A DNA stretch of 10,796 nucleotides from Myxococcota bacterium (GCA_028823075.1 JAPKCE010000037.1:1-10796); one strand, 5' to 3'; positions 1-7,869 are shown, counted from the stretch's first letter. Notes: generated from the letters alone by a model not told the origin. Numbers and translations: made by a program.

Positions 1-1895
1 TGAGAAGCCGTCGACAGAGCATAGAGTTGGCCCTTTCGGTAACTCTCGGTAAGCACGCCACGACCAAGGTCAACGGCGCCTCCAAGCAATTGCGGCAGCA
101 AACTTTGTCCAAACCCAGGCGACTCCTTGGCGCCACCCAGTTGTACCAAAGTCGGCAATATATCGAGAATACTCGCTGCTTGGGCAACCCGCCGAGGTTT
201 AGCGCCGCGCCACTTTATGATGAGGGGAATGCGCGCATTTTCTCGGTACACATTTTGCCCGTGGTTGGTGGCGCCATGCTCGCCGAAGGCCTCGCCATGA
301 TCGGCGAGCAAAACGACAGCGGCCTCGGGGTCCTCGTCGAGTTGTTTCAGCAAGGGGCCCAGGTGGTGATCCATAAAGGCGATGCTTGCGTCGTAACGAT
401 CACTGCTTCGATGCCCAAAGTTATAGCCCTTTATGACCTTATAAGGATCGTGGGGATCAAAGAAATGCAGCCATAGAAATGAGGGCTTATCGCTGGCCTT
501 CGCCAACCAACGCTTGGCGATTGCCGCTACTTTATCGGCCGTATCTGCCTTGCCTTTGGTGACCACCCAAAGCTTCTCGATGCCTTGCGCAAAGCCGTTG
601 ACGCGGGGTTGTAGGCCGCTGGTCACCGCCGCCGTTCGGTAGCCGAGTTTGCGCATGATCTCGGGAAGGGTTTTGAGTTCGCTGGCCAGTTTGTAGCTAC
701 CTTTTTCTGCCAGGTAGTTGGGGATTTGCGAAATCCCTCGACCGGTGAGCAAGCCTGGAATGGCGGCGATTGTGTAAGGACCGCTGGTATAGGCGTTGTC
801 GAAAATTACCGCGTCTTTTGCCCAAGCGTCGATGGCTGGGGAGGTGCGATTTTTTTTATAGCCGTAAACGCCTAGGCGGTCGGGACGCAGCGCATCTATT
901 GAGATCAGCACCACCTTTTGAGGACGCCGAATATGGCCAACATCCGGGAGTTTCACCTTCTGACTGACCGCCATTTCGGCGCTGCTTAAATCGCCACGAT
1001 AACAATCTTGATCAACGCCATCGTCCGGTAAATCCACGGCGCCAGGGAAGATTTCTGAGTTGAATGGTGCACAGTCGCGAGCGCCAAAATGACTCGAAAC
1101 CCCGTCACCATCCCAATCGATAAGCGGGTCCAAGGCAGCGATTAAGCGCTGACTTGCGGGAGCGCCGCGCCGCAACATCGGCGCCGCGCCTGCCAAGCCA
1201 CCGAGTATCGCCAAGATGAGCGTCATGCTGAGAGCTTGGACGGCGAGCGACAACGACGATGCTCCCTTGGCTGGGAGGTGCGCCCAAAGCATAGCGAGCA
1301 GATGGCCCACGAGCAGAGCCCCGAGAACCGGCGGGATCTCTTTAAACAGCAGGTCGCGCTCAAACCAGAGGTAAGCGTAGGCCGAACTGCCGACGAATAA
1401 AGCGGAGATGAGCAAGCGCTGGCGCGTGAGGGGGCCTCGAAAGGCTAAGCTCCGTAAGGCCAGACCGAGGCGCCAGGTGAGCAACGCAGCGGCGCCAAAA
1501 ATAACGCCCGAAACGAGGGTTTGAAGGATCTGTACATAGAGTTTGGTGGCTAGGCTGCCCTCCAGCTCGGTGATCGCTAGGGCAGCGAGAGCGAGCGAGG
1601 CGACGAGGGCGACCAAAGCGACCAACCAACTCAGCGCGGCGCCGAATTCACCGCGCCCCCCAGCCGCGTTTTGGCGCCAACTTCGCAAATGTTCTGGCAA
1701 ACGGTCGCGGAGTTCGGGCACCAGTATTTTGAAGGCAACAGCGAGAACCACAGCGAGGCTTTGGTGCAGCGCGACCACCACCAGAAGCGGCAACACATGG
1801 CGCGCCGAAAACCCGAGAGCTGCGAGACCGAATAGGCCATCGAGCAAACCCAGAAGGCCGCCGATGAGTAGAGACCGAGCCAATAAGCCGCGCAT
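1..1895 (-). CDS. Membrane-anchored sulfatase/phosphotransferase-like protein (PF00884 type) with MopE-like metal-binding motif; 3' end outside window
   Basis: I translated this frame by hand and it stays open for 631 codons from ATG at 1895 to the window edge. Residues about 5-235 hold some six or seven hydrophobic segments. Residues 256-301 form a MopE-like motif (DxDGDG at 260-265, then DC, PGAVD, DDGVDQDC). A sulfatase-type alkaline phosphatase domain starts near 325: VLISIDALRPDR has the first metal-binding Asp (D334), and DHGEAFGEHG has D532/H533. Further motifs are HFFDPHDPY and HGQNVYRENARIPLII. The formylglycine signature C/S-x-P-x-R is absent; the equivalent segment is T375-I-A-A-I, so Thr is the likely nucleophile. 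Family knowledge then favours an extracytoplasmic hydrolase or a phosphoethanolamine/phosphoglycerol-type transferase over a classical sulfatase; the substrate is unknown. The start overlaps the upstream GT4 stop by one base (TAATG). A run of eight A in the sense strand (850-857) is a possible slippage site. Confidence 0.88.
   Translation of the reverse strand, partial: MRGLLARSLLIGGLLGLLDGLFGLAALGFSARHVLPLLVVVALHQSLAVVLAVAFKILVPELRDRLPEHLRSWRQNAAGGRGEFGAALSWLVALVALVASLALAALAITELEGSLATKLYVQILQTLVSGVIFGAAALLTWRLGLALRSLAFRGPLTRQRLLISALFVGSSAYAYLWFERDLLFKEIPPVLGALLVGHLLAMLWAHLPAKGASSLSLAVQALSMTLILAILGGLAGAAPMLRRGAPASQRLIAALDPLIDWDGDGVSSHFGARDCAPFNSEIFPGAVDLPDDGVDQDCYRGDLSSAEMAVSQKVKLPDVGHIRRPQKVVLISIDALRPDRLGVYGYKKNRTSPAIDAWAKDAVIFDNAYTSGPYTIAAIPGLLTGRGISQIPNYLAEKGSYKLASELKTLPEIMRKLGYRTAAVTSGLQPRVNGFAQGIEKLWVVTKGKADTADKVAAIAKRWLAKASDKPSFLWLHFFDPHDPYKVIKGYNFGHRSSDRYDASIAFMDHHLGPLLKQLDEDPEAAVVLLADHGEAFGEHGATNHGQNVYRENARIPLIIKWRGAKPRRVAQAASILDILPTLVQLGGAKESPGFGQSLLPQLLGGAVDLGRGVLTESYRKGQLYALSTAS
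993..1130 (-). other. MopE-type putative metal-binding motif inside the sulfatase-like protein
   Basis: This segment encodes residues about 256-301 of the sulfatase-like protein. It has the order of the MopE repeat: DxDGDG, then DC, then an N-x-x-x-x-P-G-A-V-D stretch, then DDGVDQDC followed by G. Two cysteines (275 and 298) and many Asp residues are placed as in that family, where they are thought to bind Ca2+ or another cation. It lies just after the last predicted membrane segment and just before the catalytic domain, so it would be extracytoplasmic. Only one copy is present; MopE-type proteins often carry several. Metal binding is inferred from similarity alone. Confidence 0.75.
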
Positions 1896-2962
1896 TAGAA
1901 CAACCCGAGATCACGGTAGAGAGCCAGATAATCGGCTGCCAAACGCTTAGCAGAAAAGCGACTTTTATAGAGTTCGAGGCAGCGAACTGGGGGTACTGCT
2001 AAAACCCGTTCAAGCTCGGTCGCCAAGGCGCGGGCGTCGGCAGCAGGTGCCGTTCCCAGAGCCGCATGTTCCACCGAGGCCATCGGCGCTTCGCTCGCCA
2101 CCACCGCAGGAACCCCCGCAGCGAAGCCTTCGATGAGCACCAAGGGGTAGTCCATTTTACCGGTCAGGTCGGTCGCCGGAAGCAGCTGCGCTTTGGCGCC
2201 ACCAACCAGATCACCGATCCAGTCGATGCGCCCGAGAAGATCGATTCGCGCAGCATGGGGTGATTCGGCGATCTGTTGCGCCAACACATTACGGCGCTGT
2301 GCATCGTCGGCAGTTTTATCGCGTGCAGCGATCACCAGGCGAAGAGAATCGGGTAGATAAGCGAGCGCCGCTATGGCTTGGTGTACCCCGCCATTGCGCC
2401 GTAAATCTCCAGCAAACAAAACGTAGTCAGCGTATTTTTCACGGCAATTATGTCGCCCCTCTTCGCTGCTTTGCAACGGCAAAACCGCAGGCTCGATGCA
2501 GGCGACATCGGCGCCTTCATCTGCAAGTCGCTTTTGCGCCCATGGGGAAACCGCGACGCTGCGCGTGGCGAATAGGCTGGGCGCTACAGCTATTCCCGCG
2601 GCCGGCAGCGAGCAGAGGGTGTGCACGCTAGGGATATCGCGCAGCGAGGCTGCGAGACGCGCCGCCTTCGCCGTACGCCGGTTGGGCGCGAAGAAGAAAT
2701 GCCGCGCCGTCTCACCGCGATTGCGAAACAGGCGCATGAGCACGGGTAAATTCTGGCGTAGGCCGGGTGCGAAACTGCCACCATCGCTGTACAAACGCTC
2801 TTCGGTTAGGCCGCGAAAGCCGCTGGGGGTCGCGCCGACCATCACCCGCAAGGCGGGGGCGCTATCGAGTTCGAGCAAACCCTGGACCAAGGCGCGCGCC
2901 AAGCCACTTGAGCTATCATGCCAGGGCGGCGCAAAAGGCTTGGTCACGAGCAGCAACGACAC
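1895..2962 (-). CDS. GT4-like (GT-B fold) glycosyltransferase, distal of two
   Basis: The 355-residue product looks like a retaining GT-B glycosyltransferase of the GT4 kind, acting in the cytoplasm on a glycan intermediate. The N-terminal half opens VSLLLVTKPFAPP with an SSSGLARAL helix. The C-terminal nucleotide-sugar domain starts near residue 181 (VLFAGDLRRNGGV) and contains DLLGRIDW and PLVLIEGFAAGVPAVV. The usual E-x7-E pair is incomplete: the first Glu position is M270 and the second is E278. I chose GTG at 2962 because GGAG lies 7 nt upstream and the conserved domain begins there. Longer alternatives, ATG at 3016 (373 residues) and TTG at 3040 (381), have no clear ribosome binding site and add a tail unlike the family. 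The stop overlaps the sulfatase-like gene's start. Donor and acceptor cannot be told from sequence. Confidence 0.85.
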   Translation of the reverse strand: MSLLLVTKPFAPPWHDSSSGLARALVQGLLELDSAPALRVMVGATPSGFRGLTEERLYSDGGSFAPGLRQNLPVLMRLFRNRGETARHFFFAPNRRTAKAARLAASLRDIPSVHTLCSLPAAGIAVAPSLFATRSVAVSPWAQKRLADEGADVACIEPAVLPLQSSEEGRHNCREKYADYVLFAGDLRRNGGVHQAIAALAYLPDSLRLVIAARDKTADDAQRRNVLAQQIAESPHAARIDLLGRIDWIGDLVGGAKAQLLPATDLTGKMDYPLVLIEGFAAGVPAVVASEAPMASVEHAALGTAPAADARALATELERVLAVPPVRCLELYKSRFSAKRLAADYLALYRDLGLF

Positions 2963-2969
2963 AGGGTTT

Positions 2970-2973
2970 CTCC
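2970..2973 (-). promoter_or_regulatory. Shine-Dalgarno GGAG that decides the start of the distal GT4 gene
   Basis: On the minus strand the sequence reads GGAG, then seven bases, then GTG at 2962. This is near-ideal spacing. No comparable site precedes the in-frame ATG at 3016 or TTG at 3040, so the GTG start is preferred. Confidence 0.6.
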
Positions 2974-3024
2974 GACGCGAGGCGTTAGCCGAAAAGAACA
3001 AAGGTGGGAAGAACATCGCCGGTC

Positions 3025-4041
3025 TTAGCCGGTCACCCAAGATAGGAATGGCGACCAGGCCTTACTCGCGTCTCGACCTTGAGCACCATGGCGACTCAAC
3101 CGTTCTCGGTTTTCATATGCCTGAAGCACCGACTCAGCCCATTTTTGCGGGCTAACGCTGCGCTCTATGAGCCCATTTTGTTGGTGTTGGACGCGCCCTG
3201 CGAGACCGCTTTGAGCAGCGACGACGACGGGCAAGCCCAGCGAACGCAGTTCATCGACGACCAAAGGCGAGCCTTCGGAACCTCTGGCCGGACAAACCCC
3301 CACCCCGAGCGGCACCCTTTGCTGCCATTGGTCCGGCGCCAAAGCACCCAAGCAATTGATTCGTGCATCGCTTTCGAGTTGGGGGCGTAAAGGCCCGTCG
3401 CCGACCACAACCGCTGTCCACCCGGGAAGATGGTCCAAAATGGAGGGTAGTATTCGAACGCCTTTTTGGGCGGTTAATCGCCCTACGAAAACCAGGCATT
3501 CTTGCGCCGCAGCGTTAATCTTCTGCATCTGTTTTATAGGCACCGGAAGCAGCGATAAATCGCGATGAAAACGCTTTGGAACAAGGGCTCGCTGATGGGC
3601 ATCCACTAGAGCTAAAGCGTGGCTTTTTCCAAGCAGTGCGCCGGCCAAAGGGAGGCGCAACGCCGAACCATGGCACCAGGTGCGTAAGCGTTCCGGCGCC
3701 ACGCCACGGGACTGCGCTAAAAGCGGAAACGGAAAGGCCCAGTGACAGAGCACACGATCGGCGCTGATCAAGGACGGCAGCGCTGCCATTAAGGCCTTTG
3801 CGAGGGGGGCGGCGAGCCAGGGACGGCGTTTGAGGCGGTCGAGCATCGCACCGCGTTGGCTCCCAAAGCCGCCACTTAACGGCTGCATTCTGGCACCCAC
3901 TAAATCGATGCCGGGCTCGATTGAATGCACACTGAGGTGGCATCCTGCCCCTTGTAGGGCCAGGCAACTTTGGCGCACGAACTCACCGCCAGGGTCACCT
4001 TCATGGCGCGGCCATGAGCTTGTTAACACGGAGACCTTCAC
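3025..4041 (-). CDS. GT4-family (GT-B fold) glycosyltransferase, proximal of two
   Basis: The 338-residue product is a cytosolic or membrane-associated GT-B glycosyltransferase. It opens MKVSVLTSSWPRHEGDPGGEFV, a typical GT4 N-terminus in which the GG loop is followed by the FV helix. An HG pair lies at 124-125, where the acceptor cleft is expected. The C-terminal nucleotide-sugar domain shows VFVGRLTAQKGV (184-195), VVVGDGPLRPQL (211-222) and an intact E-x7-E motif (E256, E264) in SEGSPLVVDELRSLGLPVVV. The length is slightly short for the family but all core parts are present. The GTG start at 4041 overlaps the GT2 stop by four bases (GTGA), suggesting translational coupling. The product probably adds a hexose-type sugar to the growing lipid-linked glycan; the sugar is not predictable here. 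Confidence 0.9.
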   Translation of the reverse strand: MKVSVLTSSWPRHEGDPGGEFVRQSCLALQGAGCHLSVHSIEPGIDLVGARMQPLSGGFGSQRGAMLDRLKRRPWLAAPLAKALMAALPSLISADRVLCHWAFPFPLLAQSRGVAPERLRTWCHGSALRLPLAGALLGKSHALALVDAHQRALVPKRFHRDLSLLPVPIKQMQKINAAAQECLVFVGRLTAQKGVRILPSILDHLPGWTAVVVGDGPLRPQLESDARINCLGALAPDQWQQRVPLGVGVCPARGSEGSPLVVDELRSLGLPVVVAAQSGLAGRVQHQQNGLIERSVSPQKWAESVLQAYENRERLSRHGAQGRDASKAWSPFLSWVTG

Positions 4042-4721
4042 CTGAGGCGCTCAAACATTGCCGAGACAAAGGCGCCCGCAACCGAGGGCAGACGATGGAG
4101 GCCATGGTGGCTCTGACCGCCTTTTGGATAACGCGCCGGAACCGCTAAATGACCGATGCGTGCACCACCGCGGGCCAGCGCCGCAACGAAGTGCATGGGG
4201 TAGCCAAACCCGGTCCATAGACGAGGAGGTAAGAAGGACAAACGCAAAGCCACAAAGCCACTCAATGGGTCGCTGATCGCTTGCTTGGCGCTCAAACCCA
4301 CCAAGGGCGTCAGCAGTCTTGCAGCGAGATGCCTTACAGGCGGCATCGCATCGCCACCGCTGCTTTTTTGCAGCCGAGATCCGCGCATAAAGTCGTAACG
4401 ATCATCGATCAAAGGCTGACATAAAGCGGGGATGTAACTTGCATCCATCTGCCCGTCGGCGTCGACGATTACGGCAAACTCGTGACCCTGCTCGGCGGCA
4501 GCGCGCAGCCCAGTAAAAACCGCGGCGCCCGGCCCCTGACGACTTTGGCGTAGAAGAACGACACCGGGCAGGCCTTTGGCGACCTCAGCCGTGGTGTCGC
4601 TGGAGCCATCGTCGACGACGAAAATGATGCTCACCAGAGGCTGAAGCTGGGCGATGGTTGCCGCCAGGGTGGTCGCGGCGTTGTACGCGGGAATCACCAC
4701 TGCCGGTAAAACGTGGTTCAT
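4038..4721 (-). CDS. GT2 glycosyltransferase resembling dolichol/polyprenyl-phosphate sugar synthase
   Basis: The 227-residue protein is a GT-A fold GT2 enzyme. Visible motifs are VVIPAYNA (8-15), VVDDGSSDTT (35-44, nucleotide binding), VDADGQMD (86-93, DxD-type metal site), FMRGSR (111-116) and SDPLSGF (150-156). The last is typical of DPM1-like enzymes that transfer a sugar from NDP-sugar to dolichol- or undecaprenyl-phosphate. It has no C-terminal membrane segments, so it matches the soluble or peripheral DPM1 type rather than the GtrB/ArnC type with membrane helices. The ATG start overlaps the stop of the PMT-like gene by four bases (ATGA), and GAGG lies about 10 nt upstream. Its placement next to a PMT/ArnT-like enzyme suggests it supplies that enzyme's lipid-linked donor. 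Assignment to GT2 is firm; the polyprenyl-phosphate role is an inference. Confidence 0.9.
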   Translation of the reverse strand: MNHVLPAVVIPAYNAATTLAATIAQLQPLVSIIFVVDDGSSDTTAEVAKGLPGVVLLRQSRQGPGAAVFTGLRAAAEQGHEFAVIVDADGQMDASYIPALCQPLIDDRYDFMRGSRLQKSSGGDAMPPVRHLAARLLTPLVGLSAKQAISDPLSGFVALRLSFLPPRLWTGFGYPMHFVAALARGGARIGHLAVPARYPKGGQSHHGLHRLPSVAGAFVSAMFERLR

Positions 4722-6358
4722 GGTTGCAAGGCCTCGAACTGCGCCGCGCTGATGTTCCAGAGTAAAATCGAATGGGCAAAATGCCCCACGGGCTCAACGC
4801 TTTTTAGCCAATCCAAACAGCCCACCGGAAGATGCCTTTCGGGGCGCTGAAGCTCGATCACATGAGCGGCGATCCAACCGCGCACGGGTCGGCAGGGGGG
4901 CTTGAGAAAGCTCATCCCCCAGGCTTTAGGTTGTCCGTGGTAGCGCGCGTACCAAAGGCGGGTGATGCGATTACTGCGCTGCCATTGTGCGAGCTGACGC
5001 TGACCTTGTCCCCAGTCTTTGCCATGAACCAAGTGTCGCCAACCTTCGCTTGGCCCGCCTGCTAAACTGTTGAAGTACATGAGGTAATTGGGCGCGAGGC
5101 GATGTACGCTGAAGGCAAGAAGAAGCAGAGCGCCAATGATTATCGGGCGGCTCGCCGGCAAACGCTGGTGAACATTACGCAAGCTGATAGCCAGGAATCC
5201 TGCCCAAAACGGCAAGGCAGGAAGCAGGTATTTTAGACCGCCCTGAGCGGGGGTTAGCAGCGAAAAATAGAACAGCCACCAAGCGGGCAGAACGAGCCAG
5301 GCAGAAGCGGCAGCGGGCAAACGACGGCGCAAGAAAAGCCCGAGGGAAAAGAGGCCAAACAAAAGAGCGATTAGAGGCGTTTCGTAGGCGATGGCATGCA
5401 GGTAAAAGCTAGCCCAACCGCGGTAACGAACCTCGCCGTCGAGAAAGCTATGATGCCCGCCGCGGGCATGAACGGCCTGAAAGCCCACGCCCGAAAGGTA
5501 GTCATAAAGCGGCATGGGAAACCCGGACTTCGGCGTGATCGCCTGCAAGTTTCGGCGGCCGCCGATCAGGCTTGCGAGGTCGTCGTGATTACCATGACGG
5601 TTCGCCTTTTCGCTGATCCTCACCACCTGAAAGTCATAACTTGCCCAGAGTAATAAGGGGCTGATCAGAGCCAAACAGAGCGCCAAGCGGCCGAGCGGGC
5701 GGCGCCAATCCCAGCCTTTTTGCATGCGCCACAACAGCGCCAGGAGGGCCGGTATCGGCAGCAACAACGCGGTACTTTTAGCGAGCAAAGCCAAGGTCCA
5801 GCAGGCGGCAACAACGGCGCTGCGCGGCAGGCTCGGAGCCTCCCACCAACGCCAAAAAGCGAGGCCGACGAGCAAGGTCGTAAAGGTGGCGCCGGCGTCC
5901 ATGGTCGCTAGGCTTGCGTGGGCCGTTAGCAGCGGCGAACAGGCGAGAAACAGTGCAGCCGCTACCCCGGTCCAGGCGCCCCAGCGCGCCGCGAGGAAAG
6001 CGAAGAGCAGGAGAGAAGTGAGCAATGCAAAACCAATATTTACACGTCGGGCCGCTTGTAAATTGCGCATCATACGCTCTGGGGGGTGGTCCCAAAGTGC
6101 GTCGTCCCAGCCGTCCTTTTTGCCGCTGCGAACTTGAGGCTCCACGGCGTCGAGGCGCGCCGCCATGAGCCATTTCGTCAAGGGGGGCTGTTCTCGGTTC
6201 ACACGGTCTCGGCCAAAGCGCACCATGCGGGTTGCAGCGGCCAGATAAGTCGATTCATCGACGGTATCACTATGAAACCCGGCTGCATGATCCATGGCAG
6301 CGCCATGCCCGATAAGCACAACGAGCAAAGCGAGCAGCGGCGGCCAGCGCCTCATCAT
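4718..6358 (-). CDS. PMT/ArnT-like integral-membrane glycosyltransferase (GT39/GT83-type, GT-C fold)
   Basis: The 546-residue polytopic membrane protein has a first hydrophobic segment at about 5-22. A periplasmic loop follows with the acidic pair D34-E35 (DTVDESTYL), equivalent to the catalytic or metal-binding DE/DD of PMT and ArnT enzymes. The motif NREQPPLTKWLMA (54-66) corresponds to the family's HPPLxK-type motif. Around ten further hydrophobic stretches continue to about residue 410, followed by a soluble C-terminal region. Enzymes of this fold take a sugar from a polyprenyl-phosphate donor and add it to protein, lipid A or a glycan on the outer face of the inner membrane. The MM start at 6358 overlaps the flippase stop by four bases, with GGTGAT 9 nt upstream. 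The acceptor is unknown; protein O-glycosylation and glycan decoration are both possible. Confidence 0.87.
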   Translation of the reverse strand: MMRRWPPLLALLVVLIGHGAAMDHAAGFHSDTVDESTYLAAATRMVRFGRDRVNREQPPLTKWLMAARLDAVEPQVRSGKKDGWDDALWDHPPERMMRNLQAARRVNIGFALLTSLLLFAFLAARWGAWTGVAAALFLACSPLLTAHASLATMDAGATFTTLLVGLAFWRWWEAPSLPRSAVVAACWTLALLAKSTALLLPIPALLALLWRMQKGWDWRRPLGRLALCLALISPLLLWASYDFQVVRISEKANRHGNHDDLASLIGGRRNLQAITPKSGFPMPLYDYLSGVGFQAVHARGGHHSFLDGEVRYRGWASFYLHAIAYETPLIALLFGLFSLGLFLRRRLPAAASAWLVLPAWWLFYFSLLTPAQGGLKYLLPALPFWAGFLAISLRNVHQRLPASRPIIIGALLLLAFSVHRLAPNYLMYFNSLAGGPSEGWRHLVHGKDWGQGQRQLAQWQRSNRITRLWYARYHGQPKAWGMSFLKPPCRPVRGWIAAHVIELQRPERHLPVGCLDWLKSVEPVGHFAHSILLWNISAAQFEALQP

Positions 6359-7869
6359 CCCCGCCCGATCACCCGGCGAACCAAGGCGAGATCGTCAGCG
6401 CCCAACTCGCGCAAGGCGACTAAGATGACCAAATCGCCGAGGCCAACAATCGCCAGCGCTGCGAGGCCTTGTAACAGTCCGCTGGGTTGCCAGACTAAAG
6501 CCAATGAACCCAGCACCACTGCCGCCAGCCCAACCCTCAAAAAGGTCAGGGGAGCCAAGGAGGCGCCGAGGCTTCGGCGCACAAAGACCAGCGACACCAG
6601 GGCGCCGAGCCAGAGGGCAAACACCGAAGCAGCCGCGGCGCCGAGCACCCCCGAATGAGAAACGCCGAGAGGGACCAACAAGGAGGCGCTACCTGCCATA
6701 AGAGCGACCAACGCGAAGGCATGCATGGGTCGCCCGGAAGCGTTCAGAATGTTCATGGCGATGGTAACCAGTGCAAAGGCCATCTGCCCGGCACAGAGCC
6801 AGCGCAAAATCGGTACGGCCGGTTCGTAGGCGGCACCAAAGAGCACCGGCAAAAGCGCAGGAGCGGCGACAAAAATACCAACGCTGGCGACAGCAGCGAG
6901 CCCAAAGGTGAAACGCGTGGCGTTGTGAATATAGCGTTTTGCGGCGTCCTGATCACCCGAAAATGCGACGCTGCTGAGCATCGGAAAGAGCACCAAACTG
7001 ATGCCCATGACGATGAAATACGGCACCCGTGCGAAATCCATGGCGGCGCTGTATTGGCCGACCATCGCTTGGCCCCCGGCGAGCCCGGAAGCGCTTCCTT
7101 TAACGACGAGTAAATCTACCTGTTTGAGCAATTCAAAGGTGAGCGTGTACAAGATGATACCGCCGGCAAACCGAGCGATGGCCTGGGCGTTGACGCTGCG
7201 CTCGGCGCTGGCGTCTCGGCGCAATCGACCAGTGGCGAAGAAGGCGGCGGTGGTGATAATGGCTGCGGCGCTAGCCCAACCGAGCAGCCCGCCCACTGCG
7301 GCGCCATTGTTAATACTCACCAAGCGTGGAAAAAGCAGAGCGCCGGCAACGATGCAAGCGAGCTTGAGCAAGCTAAAGCTACCATCGAGCAGCGCCTGAA
7401 CGTTAAAGGCGCGACTCCCGTTAACCAAGCCAAGTAAAAGCGCGTAAACACCGTAAAAAACCGGGATAAGGAAGGCGGCTCGCAGCAGCGGAACCAACTC
7501 GGGGTCGTTGAGGCTAGCGGCGATCCACGGCGTCAGCAATTGCGCGATAATACCAACAAGTATCACCAACGGAACCACGACTTTGGCTAGAGCGCGCAGC
7601 AGAGTCCCGGCAGCGTCACGTTGCTCAGCGCTGAATTTGGACATGACCTGCAACACGCTGAGCAGAACCGCTTGCGCCAGAATGGACATGGTCTGCGCCG
7701 ACACCCGGTAGCGCCCGAATTGGGCAGGGTCCTGAGCGCCGGTGCTGTCTAAAATAATGCGCGGCATGATCAAAGTGAGGCCCAGCCCCGAGATCAAGAA
7801 CATGCCCTTGGCGGCGCCAATAGCTAGGGCGCCACGCCCTGCTGTTTTGACCGCATCTTCATGACTCAC
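6355..7869 (-). CDS. Wzx-like oligosaccharide flippase (MOP superfamily polysaccharide biosynthesis protein)
   Basis: The 504-residue protein is almost entirely hydrophobic, with roughly twelve to fourteen membrane helices. Its length and helix distribution suit the MOP-superfamily flippases that move undecaprenyl-pyrophosphate-linked glycans across the inner membrane. Features seen are an N-terminal amphipathic stretch before the first helix (GRGALAIGAAKGMFLISGLG), a conserved-type loop YALLLGLVNGSRAF (142-155) and a long charged cytoplasmic loop near 214-228. A second bundle begins at about 232 (IARFAGGIILYTLTFELLKQ), as in the PF01943/PF13440 types. The GTG start at 7869 overlaps the rnr stop (GTGA), and I see no strong independent ribosome site, so coupling to rnr translation is likely. 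Neighbouring glycosyltransferases support a glycan substrate. Alternatives such as MurJ are less likely given the context. Confidence 0.88.
   Translation of the reverse strand: MSHEDAVKTAGRGALAIGAAKGMFLISGLGLTLIMPRIILDSTGAQDPAQFGRYRVSAQTMSILAQAVLLSVLQVMSKFSAEQRDAAGTLLRALAKVVVPLVILVGIIAQLLTPWIAASLNDPELVPLLRAAFLIPVFYGVYALLLGLVNGSRAFNVQALLDGSFSLLKLACIVAGALLFPRLVSINNGAAVGGLLGWASAAAIITTAAFFATGRLRRDASAERSVNAQAIARFAGGIILYTLTFELLKQVDLLVVKGSASGLAGGQAMVGQYSAAMDFARVPYFIVMGISLVLFPMLSSVAFSGDQDAAKRYIHNATRFTFGLAAVASVGIFVAAPALLPVLFGAAYEPAVPILRWLCAGQMAFALVTIAMNILNASGRPMHAFALVALMAGSASLLVPLGVSHSGVLGAAAASVFALWLGALVSLVFVRRSLGASLAPLTFLRVGLAAVVLGSLALVWQPSGLLQGLAALAIVGLGDLVILVALRELGADDLALVRRVIGRG

Noticed and set aside
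27..476. Plus-strand open frame of 149 codons near the left edge
   Set aside because: It lies fully antisense to the sulfatase-like gene, whose frame holds recognisable catalytic motifs (DHGE, HGQNVY). The antisense product resembles nothing and is an artefact of G+C-rich codon use.
2496..3155. Plus-strand open frame of 219 codons
   Set aside because: It is antisense to the two GT4 genes and crosses their junction. It is rich in Arg, Ala, Ser and Pro with no domain, and has no ribosome site.
6086..6658. Plus-strand open frame of 190 codons
   Set aside because: It overlaps the PMT-like and flippase genes antisense. It has low-complexity Arg/Ala/Pro/Thr content and no motif.
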